Origin: Prochlorococcus sp. scB245a_519A13
GTDB taxonomy: Bacteria; Cyanobacteriota; Cyanobacteriia; PCC-6307; Cyanobiaceae
NCBI GenBank assembly: GCA_000634415.1
Contig: JFNH01000118.1
Location: 1-64,000, forward strand
DNA: 64,000 bases
Direction: 5' to 3'
In this document: piece after piece, positions 14,953 to 22,566 of the stretch
Layout of the letters: each line of letters begins with the position of its first letter
Position numbering within the stretch: position 1 is the stretch's first letter
Notes under the pieces: generated by a model
Told to the model about the DNA's origin: nothing
The model's input: only the letters and a program-made list of their open reading frames with translations
Database searches by the model: none
Program-made: the position numbers and the translations under genes

Positions 14953-15177
14953 ATGCAAGATCAAAAAATTGAAAAAATAGCAGCTGTTGCAGTAAACATA
15001 ACTAAGGTGCTGGTAATAATTTATTTAGGCTTCCTAGAAGTATTTAAAATTTTCAAATTACTTATAGAGAGTTTAAATACTGAATTTGATATTTCTCGAA
15101 AATGGGCTTCACAAAATTATTCAATTCTAAAAAAACGACTAGCGGAAGGAAAAGTAGCGGGTGCTATAGAAAACTAG
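14953..15177 (+). CDS. hypothetical membrane-associated protein (74 aa)
   Basis: A short acidic/basic head (MQDQKIEKI) is followed by a hydrophobic stretch (VLVIIYLGFLEVFKIFKLL) and a soluble tail ending RLAEGKVAGAIEN. No family recognised; composition supports a real gene. Confidence 0.55.
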   Translation: MQDQKIEKIAAVAVNITKVLVIIYLGFLEVFKIFKLLIESLNTEFDISRKWASQNYSILKKRLAEGKVAGAIEN

Positions 15178-15189
15178 TAAGCATTATAT

Positions 15190-15453
15190 TCACGCAACAA
15201 GTTTGATCGAATATACTGCATCCTTACAATTATTTTTTTTATCCCATTCCTTTGCGAAAGGAGATTGCATCTCTGCACCTAATTTTTCTAAGTCGGTACA
15301 GTACATTAATAAATGAGATTTGTGTTCATTCACTTTTACAAACTCATAATCAGTTACAAACTCTTTGCACATTTCTTCAAGAAATAATGTCGTTACATCA
15401 TTTTTAAATTCTTCAAATGTACAGCTAAAAGTTGAAATGATGAGAGTATTCAT
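15190..15453 (-). CDS. small hypothetical protein, ferredoxin-like fold suspected (87 aa)
   Basis: No signal peptide. The pattern of alternating strands and helices (TLIISTFSCTFEEFKNDV, YEFVKVNEHKSHLLMYCTD, DAVYSIKLV) resembles DUF3764 proteins such as the one at 27775. A promoter-like motif (15478-15497) lies 25-44 bases upstream. Function unknown. Confidence 0.65.
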   Translation of the reverse strand: MNTLIISTFSCTFEEFKNDVTTLFLEEMCKEFVTDYEFVKVNEHKSHLLMYCTDLEKLGAEMQSPFAKEWDKKNNCKDAVYSIKLVA

Positions 15454-15477
15454 TAAAAAAAGGAGCTAATTGCCCCT

Positions 15478-15497
15478 TATTTTAGATCGGCTGTCAA
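15478..15497 (-). promoter_or_regulatory. shared promoter-like motif, site 2
   Basis: On the minus strand TTGACAGCCGATCTAAAATA, differing from site 1 at two positions; the following leader (GGGCAATTAGCTCC) also resembles that of site 1. It ends 25 bases before the gene start at 15453, the same distance as at site 1. Confidence 0.5.
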
Positions 15498-15504
15498 TCT
15501 TGTT

Positions 15505-15777
15505 CTATGAGTAGACTTTGGCAACTATTGGACCAGCTTCTTCATCAGTAAATACAGGTGTGGTTTCCCAATTGAGAAATTCACCCCATTCAGCGGCATG
15601 TTGATATATTGCTTTTGGATCATCAGTCTTTAAAACTATCCAACCCTCTAAAGAACCAGGTGCGTGATATCTTCCAATCATCTCAACTCCAGGATAATCT
15701 CCCCCACCACCAAGAAATTTTTCTGCACCTTTTTGATGATATCCGGCCTTAAATGACCAATGCTGAACATAAAGCAT
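15505..15777 (-). CDS. DUF3303 family protein (90 aa)
   Basis: Begins MLYVQHWSFKAGYHQKGAEK, the usual start of DUF3303, followed by GRYHAPGSLEGWIVLKTDD, a conserved Trp patch (HAAEWGEFLNWET) and a C-terminal strand (PVFTDEEAG). Small cytosolic proteins with a ferredoxin-like (dimeric alpha-beta barrel) fold; function not established. A paralogue lies at 19819 and a broken copy at 15981. Confidence 0.8.
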   Translation of the reverse strand: MLYVQHWSFKAGYHQKGAEKFLGGGGDYPGVEMIGRYHAPGSLEGWIVLKTDDPKAIYQHAAEWGEFLNWETTPVFTDEEAGPIVAKVYS

Positions 15778-15845
15778 TTTATTTTTTAATTTTTATTGGC
15801 TTTCTATTACTAGCAAAAAAAATAATTACTGAAAATAAATAATTT

Positions 15846-15932
15846 TAATTGCCCATTTTTGAAGATCCATTAGTGAAACCATTAATTGAGAGTGCAGGCC
15901 ATATGAACGATTCAACTGTTATTTCAAGCTAA
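15846..15932 (+). pseudogene. C-terminal remnant of a DUF3764 gene
   Basis: Reads IFEDPLVKPLIESAGHMND then TVISS and stop, clearly like the end of the intact DUF3764 protein at 27775 (IFMNPETKPIVEASGHIYAG). Nothing of the N-terminal two thirds is present. Confidence 0.6.
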
Positions 15933-15980
15933 ATTTAATTGAAATTCAAACTAAAATAAGAGGAAATTAGCACCTTTTTT

Positions 15981-16261
15981 ATGCTGTTTCTAATTTCTTA
16001 TAAATTCACTGATGCAGGCGCCTAAAACAAGGGATCCAAAATTTTAAAAGAATGCTACAGCAAAGGAGGGTCACAAAATAGACCAGAGGGTTATGAAGTT
16101 AAATCTTGGTTTTCTTACCTCAACATGGCAATAGGTACTCTGTTGTAGATGCTGATTCTTTAGAAACTATTTGGAAACAGTGGAGTCCTTGGAGAGAATT
16201 ATTGGAATTCACTATTGAACCTTTTGCGGATTTAGATCAAACAGTAGCTTTATATTGTTAA
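15981..16261 (+). pseudogene. broken DUF3303 gene
   Basis: The start MLFLISYKFTDAGA runs into a stop; coding resumes as NRPEGYEVKSWFSYPQHG, then VVDADSLETIWKQWSPWREL and EFTIEPFADLDQTVALYC. The order of motifs is that of DUF3303 proteins at 15505 and 19819. At least one stop and one frameshift are present. Confidence 0.7.
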
Positions 16262-16401
16262 TATTGTAAAATAAACCACTTTTAACTTGTATAAAAATAT
16301 AAGACTTAGCGATTATGCCGCGATTCAAAAAATAATGCTTATTTAACCTATTTAACTTTTTTATTTTTTAATATATGAGAAATTAAACCTCTAAATAGTT
16401 T

Positions 16402-16656
16402 ATGAGTAAATTTAAAGATAACTTTTCAAGTGAAAGCTTTTACCCAGATAGTAATTATTATCTTGACCAAGATAATGCCCCTAAAGAGGACCCAATTATA
16501 GAAGATCAAAAATCTAATATAGGAGGAAGTTTTGAATGGCCAAATAACTATTGGTTTATTGCTGAAAGAACCAATGGAAGGCTTGCAATGATAGGTTTCA
16601 TGGCTGTCATTATTAACTACACCTTATTCGGATGGATAGCCTATCCAATCCTTTAA
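16402..16656 (+). CDS. hli: high-light-inducible protein with long N-terminus (84 aa)
   Basis: Single-helix chlorophyll-binding stress protein of the thylakoid. The C-terminal half has the generic motif AERTNGRLAMIGF with Glu and Asn/His-type pigment ligands, the helix continues to VIINYTLFGWIAYP. The first 48 residues are acidic and poorly structured, longer than in the hli genes at 35111-36173. Starts at the ATG at 16402. Confidence 0.9.
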   Translation: MSKFKDNFSSESFYPDSNYYLDQDNAPKEDPIIEDQKSNIGGSFEWPNNYWFIAERTNGRLAMIGFMAVIINYTLFGWIAYPIL

Positions 16657-16770
16657 ATGAGTAATTCTAATTTTGACAAAAATGGTTTAGATAAATTTGG
16701 AACACATTTGCTTTAATATGCTGCGTTTGTTGTAACTTTATTTGCTATACATTTTGACCATTTAACTTAA
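16657..16770 (+). pseudogene. frameshifted one-helix protein gene after hli
   Basis: Directly follows the hli stop (TAAATG). Reads MSNSNFDKNGLDKFGTHLL and stop; one frame over it continues YAAFVVTLFAIHFDHLT and stop. The join makes a sensible 36-residue membrane protein, so a one-base indel near 16710-16716 broke it, or the sequence has an error there. Confidence 0.55.
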
Positions 16771-16799
16771 ATTTCCCAATAACTTTTATTGCCTTTTGA

Positions 16800-17522
16800 T
16801 TATTCATATGTTTTTGAGGAGTTTTCGAGTAATCTTTTTAATTCCATGAGTTCCTCTTTACTAAGTTCTCTATATTTTCCTGTTGGCACGTCTAACTTAA
16901 TATTCATAATTCTTATACGCTTTAATGATAGTACTCTATATCCTAAGGCCTCACACATTCTTCTAATCTGACGATTAAGTCCCTGTGTGAGTATTATTTT
17001 AAAATTTCTTGGACCCAATTGTTTTACGAAACAATTTTTAGTTATTGTGTCTAATATTTCAACTCCATTACTCATATTTTTAATAAACTCGCTATTAATA
17101 GGACGATTAACTTTTACAATGTACTCTTTTTCATGATTATTTCTTGCTCTTAGTATTTTATTTACGATATCTCCATCATTAGTTAAGAAAATCAATCCCT
17201 CACTGAGCTTATCTAATCTTCCGATGGGGAAAATTCTTTTAGGGTATTTAATGAAATCTATGACATTATTAGGTTCTACTTTTCTATCTGTTGTACAAAC
17301 AATTCCTACAGGTTTATTAAAGGCTAAGTATATGTTTTTTTGTCTCTTTGATTTTTCTATTTTTTGACCTTTAACTTCAACTTGGTCACCATCCTCTACT
17401 TTAGTTCCAATTTCTGGAATTTTGCCATTAATGGTTACCTTTCCTTCTAGGATTAATCTATCTGCTTCTCTTCTAGAACAATAACCGACTTCACTTAAAT
17501 ATTTATTTATTCTGGTAGTCAT
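16800..17522 (-). CDS. rluF: 23S rRNA pseudouridine synthase, RluF-like
   Basis: Converts a uridine of large-subunit rRNA to pseudouridine. The N-terminal S4 RNA-binding domain (INKYLSEVGYCSRREADRLI, residues about 4-60) is followed by the RsuA-type catalytic domain with the active Asp in GRLDKLSEGLIFLTNDGD (near residue 103) and the LTQGLNRQIRRMCEALGY motif near 180, which best fits the RluF/RluB group. Length 240 is normal. A promoter-like motif lies about 50-70 bases upstream. The exact target base is inferred. Confidence 0.88.
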   Translation of the reverse strand: MTTRINKYLSEVGYCSRREADRLILEGKVTINGKIPEIGTKVEDGDQVEVKGQKIEKSKRQKNIYLAFNKPVGIVCTTDRKVEPNNVIDFIKYPKRIFPIGRLDKLSEGLIFLTNDGDIVNKILRARNNHEKEYIVKVNRPINSEFIKNMSNGVEILDTITKNCFVKQLGPRNFKIILTQGLNRQIRRMCEALGYRVLSLKRIRIMNIKLDVPTGKYRELSKEELMELKRLLENSSKTYE

Positions 17523-17574
17523 TTTGGATGTTTCACTTTATCTGCACTAAAAAAATAATTTACTAATATCCTAA

Positions 17575-17594
17575 TATTTTAGATCGGATGTCAA
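17575..17594 (-). promoter_or_regulatory. shared promoter-like motif, site 3
   Basis: On the minus strand TTGACATCCGATCTAAAATA, 53 bases before the pseudouridine synthase start. Differs from sites 1 and 2 only in the two bases after TTGACA and one beyond. Confidence 0.5.
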
Positions 17595-17671
17595 TTTTAG
17601 TTAATATTCTCATTATTGAATTTCAGATTATTTTTATCAGTAATTTGTAACGCACAGATCTAACTCTCTTT

Positions 17672-17917
17672 TTAATTCCAATTTTTTTCAATTTTCCTCC
17701 ATCCCTTAGAAAGTAATCTTTCATAAATTTCTCTAGCTAAATCTATCTCAACAGAAACTGTATTTGTCATTACTGGTGATTGATTTCCTAATCCTCCTAC
17801 TATTTTTCCAGTATCAATAAACATATATTCAAAAACTCCATCAATACTCTTATCGTTTTTCATAAATCTTTTAACTTCTGAACTATTTGAATTAATCAAC
17901 CAATAAGATTTATCCAT
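17672..17917 (-). CDS. DUF1651-like small protein (81 aa)
   Basis: The end REIYERLLSKGWRKIEKNW has the conserved helix and GW(R/K)+xxxxW pattern of DUF1651, a family known from picocyanobacteria with no known role. The N-terminal YWLINSNSSEV also fits. A relative is encoded at 32735. Confidence 0.65.
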   Translation of the reverse strand: MDKSYWLINSNSSEVKRFMKNDKSIDGVFEYMFIDTGKIVGGLGNQSPVMTNTVSVEIDLAREIYERLLSKGWRKIEKNWN

Positions 17918-17949
17918 TAATCTAACCTTGGAATTAGTAAACGTTCCAT

Positions 17950-18588
17950 TTAAAACAAACTAATTTGATCAGTTTCTTTTTTCTTTACATCCTCTACTAG
18001 CCAACCATCAGGGGACCAACTCATCATGATTGCAAATAATCCTCTTAATTCATCTGCATCTTTAACTTGCTCTGTCCATTGTTCCTCATATCCATTAGGA
18101 ACGATCACAGGCATGCGGTGATGTAAAGGTTTAATTAAATCATTTGGTTCAGTTGTTAAAACGCAGCAACTCTCAAGTTCTGCTCCATCTGGTGAAGTCC
18201 ACTTACTCCAAATTCCGCCCAACCAAAAAGTCTCATAATTAGATTTTCGAACACGATATTTTTTTTCAAAAAAACCGCTCGCAGGTATTAGGCACCTTTT
18301 ATGTTTCCAACTTCCACTAAATAATTTTTTTTCTTCTACGGTTTCTGATCTTGCATTAAATGGTCTTGGTCTCTCTTTATCAAATGGGTCTCTGGCCCAA
18401 GGAGAAATAAAGCCCCATGTCATAAAAGTAGTTTTAATTCTTCCTTCGTTTTTAATTACAAGAACAGGATCATTAGGCCTTATTAAACTTTGAGTATCAA
18501 ATTTAGAATCAAGTCCACTTGGATAGTCTTGTTTCAAAACCTTTGGCAACTTCTCAAATTTAGTTTTCAGCTCAAATCTTCCGCACAT
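17950..18588 (-). CDS. SRAP (YedK/HMCES-type) DNA-protein crosslink protein
   Basis: SRAP proteins bind abasic sites in single-stranded DNA by a covalent bond through Cys2 and shield them. Cys2 is exposed after Met removal (MCGRFELK), the Asn of PFNARSET lies near residue 77, the catalytic Glu in PASGFFEKK near 103, and the His in HHRMPVIV near 157. Length 212 is typical. A promoter-like motif lies 41 bases upstream. Confidence 0.9.
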   Translation of the reverse strand: MCGRFELKTKFEKLPKVLKQDYPSGLDSKFDTQSLIRPNDPVLVIKNEGRIKTTFMTWGFISPWARDPFDKERPRPFNARSETVEEKKLFSGSWKHKRCLIPASGFFEKKYRVRKSNYETFWLGGIWSKWTSPDGAELESCCVLTTEPNDLIKPLHHRMPVIVPNGYEEQWTEQVKDADELRGLFAIMMSWSPDGWLVEDVKKKETDQISLF

Positions 18589-18628
18589 TGATTTTTAAAA
18601 CTCACTTAAAAAAACAGTAAATTTACCT

Positions 18629-18648
18629 TATTTTAGATCTACTTTCAG
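18629..18648 (-). promoter_or_regulatory. shared promoter-like motif, site 4 (divergent)
   Basis: On the minus strand CTGAAAGTAGATCTAAAATA keeps the GATCTAAAATA half of sites 1-3 but not TTGACA. It ends 41 bases before the SRAP gene. Confidence 0.4.
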
Positions 18649-18767
18649 TTTTCTCAAAGCAAAAACAATTTTTTGATCTTAGAAAGTTTTTTATCCAAAT
18701 AATTAAAAGAAAATATAGATATTGAAAAGCTTCCTCAAATTTAATTTGAATGTTTCAAAATTGAGTT

Positions 18768-18914
18768 ATGACAGATCCAATTCTTTATTTATCTATGTTA
18801 TTGGGACTTGGAGGCGTTTATGTATTAATCTCCTTCTTCCATGATGATGATGATGGTGATGATGATGGAGAAAAATATATTTATAATCTCGAACAAACTT
18901 ATTTAGCAAGATAG
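18768..18914 (+). CDS. 48-residue one-helix protein with Asp-rich tail
   Basis: MTDPILYLSMLLGLGGVYVL forms one helix, followed by HDDDDGDDDGEK and a short end. The acidic run could bind cations. The aspartates are encoded by a GAT repeat, which may vary in length between strains. No known role. Confidence 0.6.
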   Translation: MTDPILYLSMLLGLGGVYVLISFFHDDDDGDDDGEKYIYNLEQTYLAR

Positions 18915-19162
18915 TTATTTGTTTATAAAAACAAATTTCCTTCAAAAAGTATCTTGAAAAAACAGGTTACAACTAAAATTGTTTTATAGTTGTGCCGGAA
19001 ATATTGTTTTTTTTACAAAAAACTACTTGAACATTATATTAATTTTTAAATTAGGTTGTTGGTCCTCTATCCGTATATGTTTGTGCCTTAAACCGTACAT
19101 TTTTTATTAGTCGATTGATAAGCATGCCTAGTTAGAACTTAATGGTAACGAAGATAAATTAA

Positions 19163-19348
19163 ATGCCTTCAACTCCGATAAAATCTTGTAATAAATATGT
19201 GTTGAGTTATAAAGATTCAACAAATAAGACACATGAAGTTGGCTTCTACGCTCGCGATGCATACGATTGCCTAATGCTTGCGAGAGAATTCAACACTTAC
19301 GTACACGACAACCCAGGATCTGTAGTCAGAATTCAACAAAAATATTGA
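19163..19348 (+). CDS. small conserved-looking protein (61 aa)
   Basis: The frame MPSTPIKSCNKYVLSYKDS to VVRIQQKY has a beta-strand-like pattern and balanced composition (EVGFYARDAYDCLMLAREF). Ends 11 bases before the next gene, whose ribosome site overlaps its stop. Function unknown. Confidence 0.65.
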   Translation: MPSTPIKSCNKYVLSYKDSTNKTHEVGFYARDAYDCLMLAREFNTYVHDNPGSVVRIQQKY

Positions 19349-19359
19349 GGAAATTAATT

Positions 19360-19524
19360 ATGAATTTAAAAAGATCACCAATCGCAATTCAAGACAAAAA
19401 TGAAAGAGATCTTGATAATGCAAAAGATTATCCAACAATTGCAGATTTAATGAGAGAACAGAAAGTTCCACAAGATTACACTAATACAGTTCACCGTCGG
19501 AGAGATTTAGACTCTCTCGGTTAG
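19360..19524 (+). CDS. 54-residue hypothetical protein
   Basis: The ATG at 19360 follows a GAGGAAA ribosome site, which decides it over an upstream in-frame start that overlaps the previous gene. The sequence is polar and charged (RSPIAIQDKNERDLDNAKDY, YTNTVHRRRDLDSLG). Probably co-transcribed with 19163-19348. Confidence 0.65.
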   Translation: MNLKRSPIAIQDKNERDLDNAKDYPTIADLMREQKVPQDYTNTVHRRRDLDSLG

Positions 19525-19590
19525 TTTAAGAGAATGGCTATCTACTAATTTTAAAATTTACGATTATGTTTAATGCGATTTGCGATTCAT

Positions 19591-19758
19591 TCATAAGATA
19601 ATATTTTCTTCCTCAAGTTTTTTTTTAAGCTCTATTGGCATATATGCAATATCTTTTTTTATTGCATTAATGGCATCTCTATACTTTTCAGGTTCAGCTA
19701 AGAGCATTTTTATTAAATTGTATTGACTTTCAATTTCTTCAGAAGAAAATTTTCCCAT
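19591..19758 (-). CDS. 55-residue helical protein
   Basis: Reads MGKFSSEEIESQYNLIKMLL, then AEPEKYRDAINAIKKDI, then ELKKKLEEENIIL. All-helical and charged, probably cytosolic. No known family. Confidence 0.55.
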   Translation of the reverse strand: MGKFSSEEIESQYNLIKMLLAEPEKYRDAINAIKKDIAYMPIELKKKLEEENIIL

Positions 19759-19818
19759 AAAAAATATGTACTACCCTTTTATATTAAATCAACAATTAAA
19801 CAAACAAAAGATTAACTA

Positions 19819-20130
19819 TTAGTTAGAGGCTGCTCCAATTTCTTTATGGACGGAAAGAAATTCTTTGTCCGTTAGAACTGGTGTAACTTCAATTTCTACG
19901 CCAAAATTATCGACCCATATACTACTCCATTTCCAAATGTTCTGATGGTTTGAAGATTCAACTATTGCCCAACCATTAGCTCCCTCAGGATTTACTACTC
20001 GATTAAGAACTTTAAACCCATCAAATTCATCACCTTCGCATCCTCCTTCTACAAAACCCGCAAAAGCTTCGGCCCCTTGCATATGACTTTCTTGATCTGG
20101 AAATTGCCAGTGAACGATGTAAGTTTGCAT
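19819..20130 (-). CDS. DUF3303 family protein (103 aa)
   Basis: MQTYIVHWQFPDQESHMQGA is the DUF3303 start; GANGWAIVESSNHQNIWKW and VTPVLTDKEF match the middle and end of the paralogue at 15505. Cytosolic; function unknown. Confidence 0.75.
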   Translation of the reverse strand: MQTYIVHWQFPDQESHMQGAEAFAGFVEGGCEGDEFDGFKVLNRVVNPEGANGWAIVESSNHQNIWKWSSIWVDNFGVEIEVTPVLTDKEFLSVHKEIGAASN

Positions 20131-20261
20131 GAATAAAATTATTTTTTTAATTATTAATTATCGAATTTAAAAATTAAATGAAAAGTCTTTAAACACTAAT
20201 TAAAAAGGGCTTAAGCCTAGAAGGAAAAATAGCAAAAAAAAAGACTCTTACGAGCCTAGGT

Positions 20262-20424
20262 GATGGGGACTCCTATAATGACAAATTAAACAGAAACAAA
20301 CAACCCCATCAATAGGTAATTTTAAATACTTACAAACACCATATGTAGTGCTAAGATTTAAAAAAGGTTGGGTGATGGGGATTATCCCGCTTTTTAATTT
20401 GGGCGAAGCTAACGCCCTTTTTTT
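20262..20424 (+). ncRNA. candidate small RNA with alternative hairpins and terminator
   Basis: GATGGGG occurs twice (20262-20268 and 20374-20380) and CCCCATC once between them (20304-20310), so CCCCATC can pair with either. The second GATGGGG also overlaps a small hairpin GGGA-TTA-TCCC followed by Ts. The stretch ends with a clear terminator (GGGCG/CGCCC plus T7, 20401-20424). No frame explains the region. It could be a small RNA or the leader of the damaged gene at 20425. Start of the RNA is unknown. Confidence 0.4.
20401..20424 (+). terminator. intrinsic terminator
   Basis: GGGCG AAGCTAA CGCCC followed by seven Ts. It stands directly before the ATG of the broken small gene at 20425. Confidence 0.75.
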
Positions 20425-20627
20425 ATGGAAAAATTTACTTTAATCAATAAAGCTAGATCGAGGATAAAAGTATTCGAACCTTTTGAAGATAGTTCTAAGA
20501 ACTCTTCTATGATTAATGCAATTTTAATCTCTTATGGTTGCGTTTTTAAGCGATCAAGCAAGCCAGTTATGAAAGCTCTAGGGTTGAATCTATAGAAGAA
20601 GCGAGAAAAGAATATAAAAAATGGTGA
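20425..20627 (+). pseudogene. frameshifted small gene
   Basis: Reads MEKFTLINKARSRIKVFEPF onward to KALGLNL and stop (20595). In another frame the coding continues VESIEEARKEYKKW and stop, the kind of ending seen in picocyanobacterial small proteins. A one-base change around 20580 would join them. The 56-residue form could still be expressed. Confidence 0.45.
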
Positions 20628-20700
20628 ATAGGTACTTTACCTTAAATTTGACATTATTAAATATTAATTGCTAGATAAGCTTCAGAATGGAAAATTAAAC

Positions 20701-20868
20701 ATGAAAAATGACATTTATTCGAATTTTAAAGATTCAGATGCTTTGGAAAGTTTTTTTGAATGTATAACTTCTTGTAGTATCAATAGTGAGGGAGTAGATT
20801 GCACTACAGCATGTTATGTAAAACATTTAGAACCAAACAATATTGATTACCCTTTAAAATTTTCATAA
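20701..20868 (+). CDS. small cysteine-rich protein (55 aa)
   Basis: Four cysteines in a regular pattern: FFECITSCSINSEGVDCTTACYVKH (quoted in parts: FECITSC, VDCTTAC). CxxxC pairs may bind a metal or form disulfides. Start at the ATG at 20701 (MKNDIYSNFKDSD). No signal peptide. Function unknown. Confidence 0.65.
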   Translation: MKNDIYSNFKDSDALESFFECITSCSINSEGVDCTTACYVKHLEPNNIDYPLKFS

Positions 20869-20901
20869 GCAAAGTTTATTGATAATTGTTATATTTCATT
20901 A

Positions 20902-21015
20902 ATGATATTCCCACCTCCTCAAGTTATTTTTGGACTATTGCTTTTATCTATAGCAGTAGTTCTCATCTGGGATATTAGATACAATCCTTTTGGAGAAGAC
21001 GAAGACGGAATTTAA
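20902..21015 (+). CDS. 37-residue one-helix membrane protein
   Basis: MIFPPPQVIFGLLLLSIAVV makes one helix, ending in the acidic tail NPFGEDEDGI. Its size and topology are like small photosynthetic subunits, but no match is recognised. Its stop is 3 bases from the stop of the convergent gene at 21019. Confidence 0.55.
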   Translation: MIFPPPQVIFGLLLLSIAVVLIWDIRYNPFGEDEDGI

Positions 21016-21018
21016 TCT

Positions 21019-21135
21019 TCAACTAGGAAGCTGATTTGTAGGTGGCGCGTGAAATTGCCGTTTCTTTCTTTTGAGTCTTTTGTAAACGACTAAAGAGCCT
21101 AATAATAACAATGTAATAGCTATTGAGTTAATCAT
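21019..21135 (-). CDS. 38-residue one-helix membrane protein
   Basis: MINSIAITLLLLGSLVVY forms a helix, followed by the basic run KRLKRKKR and a short proline-containing tail. Function unknown. Confidence 0.5.
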   Translation of the reverse strand: MINSIAITLLLLGSLVVYKRLKRKKRQFHAPPTNQLPS

Positions 21136-21313
21136 ATCAAGTAGTTTTATATATATAAAAACAAATATGTTCTAAATATCAATGACTAAATTTATTTTTC
21201 TAAAAAGTGGTTAATTATGGACTAATTTTTAATATTTAGCTTTTTCATTAAGTACCTAAAACAACCAAGAGAAAATGCTTATCTGACCAAAAGTCATTGC
21301 TATGCGATAAGAA

Positions 21314-21418
21314 TCACTTTTTCTTATTTCTCATTTGATATTGCAGAACAGCTTTTAGATGTTGTACTTCTTTTTCTAAAGTTACAATTCTTTTTTCTAG
21401 TTCTTCATTAGTTGCCAT
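21314..21418 (-). CDS. 34-residue coiled-coil peptide
   Basis: MATNEELEKRIVTLEKEVQH shows a heptad pattern of leucines and valines, ending in lysines. May form a short parallel coiled coil. Very small, so only moderately supported. Confidence 0.45.
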   Translation of the reverse strand: MATNEELEKRIVTLEKEVQHLKAVLQYQMRNKKK

Positions 21419-21562
21419 ATTTTATAAAAATAAATTCATTCATATTTATACTATTAAAAAACAACTTTTTACTCATAGTAAATGTCTAATAAGTAATAGA
21501 ACCTATTGATGTGCCTAATCTCTCTAGATAAATTATGCAGAGTATAAATTTAGGGGTAATTT

Positions 21563-21706
21563 ATGAGTGGAGATTATGAGACACTAGAAATAAATCAACC
21601 TAAAATTACATATCTTCAGAAAAGATCCGAAAATAATACCGAATGGTTAGATCAATTAATCAACCAAATTGAAGATATGAAAAACAATATATCAAAATCT
21701 GCTTAA
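21563..21706 (+). CDS. 47-residue hypothetical protein, first of a seven-gene run
   Basis: Polar protein (MSGDYETLEINQPKITYLQK, WLDQLINQIEDMKNN). Its TAA overlaps the next ATG by one base (TAATG), so it is translationally coupled to the rest of the run that ends at 23589. A GGGGTAAT stretch lies before the start. Confidence 0.6.
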   Translation: MSGDYETLEINQPKITYLQKRSENNTEWLDQLINQIEDMKNNISKSA

Positions 21707-21822
21707 TGACAGAAAAAGAGTTGAAGGAATTAGAGAAATTTGCAAAAGAAAATGGATACAATGACGAGCTAAAAGATATATATTTAAGGGAAGTTATTGA
21801 CAGAAATAAAGAATACGAATGA
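21706..21822 (+). CDS. 38-residue helical protein
   Basis: MTEKELKELEKFAKENGYND, then LREVIDRNKEYE. Highly charged and helical. The start overlaps the previous stop and its stop overlaps the next start (ATGA), typical of an operon. Confidence 0.55.
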   Translation: MTEKELKELEKFAKENGYNDELKDIYLREVIDRNKEYE

Positions 21823-22049
21823 GATCAAATTTTCGACCAAATATTAGATTAGCTACAAACATGCTTTTAGTTATCTGTACTTTTGCTATTGCTCTAAAGA
21901 TTGCTCCAATAGCAGCGGTATATCAGGAAAAAAATTTATGTATTAAATATTTGAAACATCAAATAGATCGAGACAAACTTATCAAAAGACTAAAAATAAT
22001 TAAACAAGCAAATCCATCTAGTATTTGTGACTCTATCCTCAAAAGTTAA
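21819..22049 (+). CDS. small membrane or secreted protein (76 aa)
   Basis: Basic head, one hydrophobic segment (TNMLLVICTFAIALKIAPIA) that could be a signal or anchor, then a polar domain with two cysteines (KNLCIKYL, SSICDSIL). It overlaps the preceding gene by 4 bases and is followed after 2 bases by the MauE-like gene. Confidence 0.65.
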   Translation: MRSNFRPNIRLATNMLLVICTFAIALKIAPIAAVYQEKNLCIKYLKHQIDRDKLIKRLKIIKQANPSSICDSILKS

Positions 22050-22051
22050 AA

Positions 22052-22504
22052 ATGAAGATTAAGTCATTTACTCCCTTAATTGCAGTCTTTGGTACTTCAT
22101 TTCTGATAACCATTTCATTGCTTAAAAGTTTCCAAATTTTTATGGGCATATCAATTTGTCTTTTAGCGATGCTCAAGCTTATGGATATTGAAGCTTTTGG
22201 AAAAAGTTATAAGAAATATGATTTAATATCTTCTAAATTTGATGGTTGGATATATATTTATCCTTTTTGCGAATTATTAATTGGAATAAGTTTTCTTAAA
22301 TCTTCTCCACCCTCTTTAATTATTTTTATTGCCCTAATTTTAGGTATTTCTGGAATGATTTCTGTATTTAAGGCTGTTTATTTGGATAAATTAAAATTAA
22401 ATTGTGCATGTATTGGTGGTTATGCAAAAACTCCTTTGGGAATTATTAGTTTTATCGAAAATCTTTTAATGGCAATTATGAGTGTCTTAATTTTAATTAA
22501 ATAG
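22052..22504 (+). CDS. MauE/DoxX-like redox membrane protein (150 aa)
   Basis: Four hydrophobic helices. The C-terminal part KLNCACIGGYAKTPLGIISF has the CxCxG motif and following segment of the MauE group, membrane proteins thought to help form disulfides or mature redox enzymes. It lies two bases after the preceding gene and upstream of a DUF411 protein with a Cys-rich metal site, so a role in copper or thiol handling is suggested by context. Confidence 0.7.
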   Translation: MKIKSFTPLIAVFGTSFLITISLLKSFQIFMGISICLLAMLKLMDIEAFGKSYKKYDLISSKFDGWIYIYPFCELLIGISFLKSSPPSLIIFIALILGISGMISVFKAVYLDKLKLNCACIGGYAKTPLGIISFIENLLMAIMSVLILIK

Positions 22505-22566
22505 CGTTTTAATAAATTTTCATTTATGGTTAATTAAAATATTAGAATTTAATCGTCGTAATTAGT

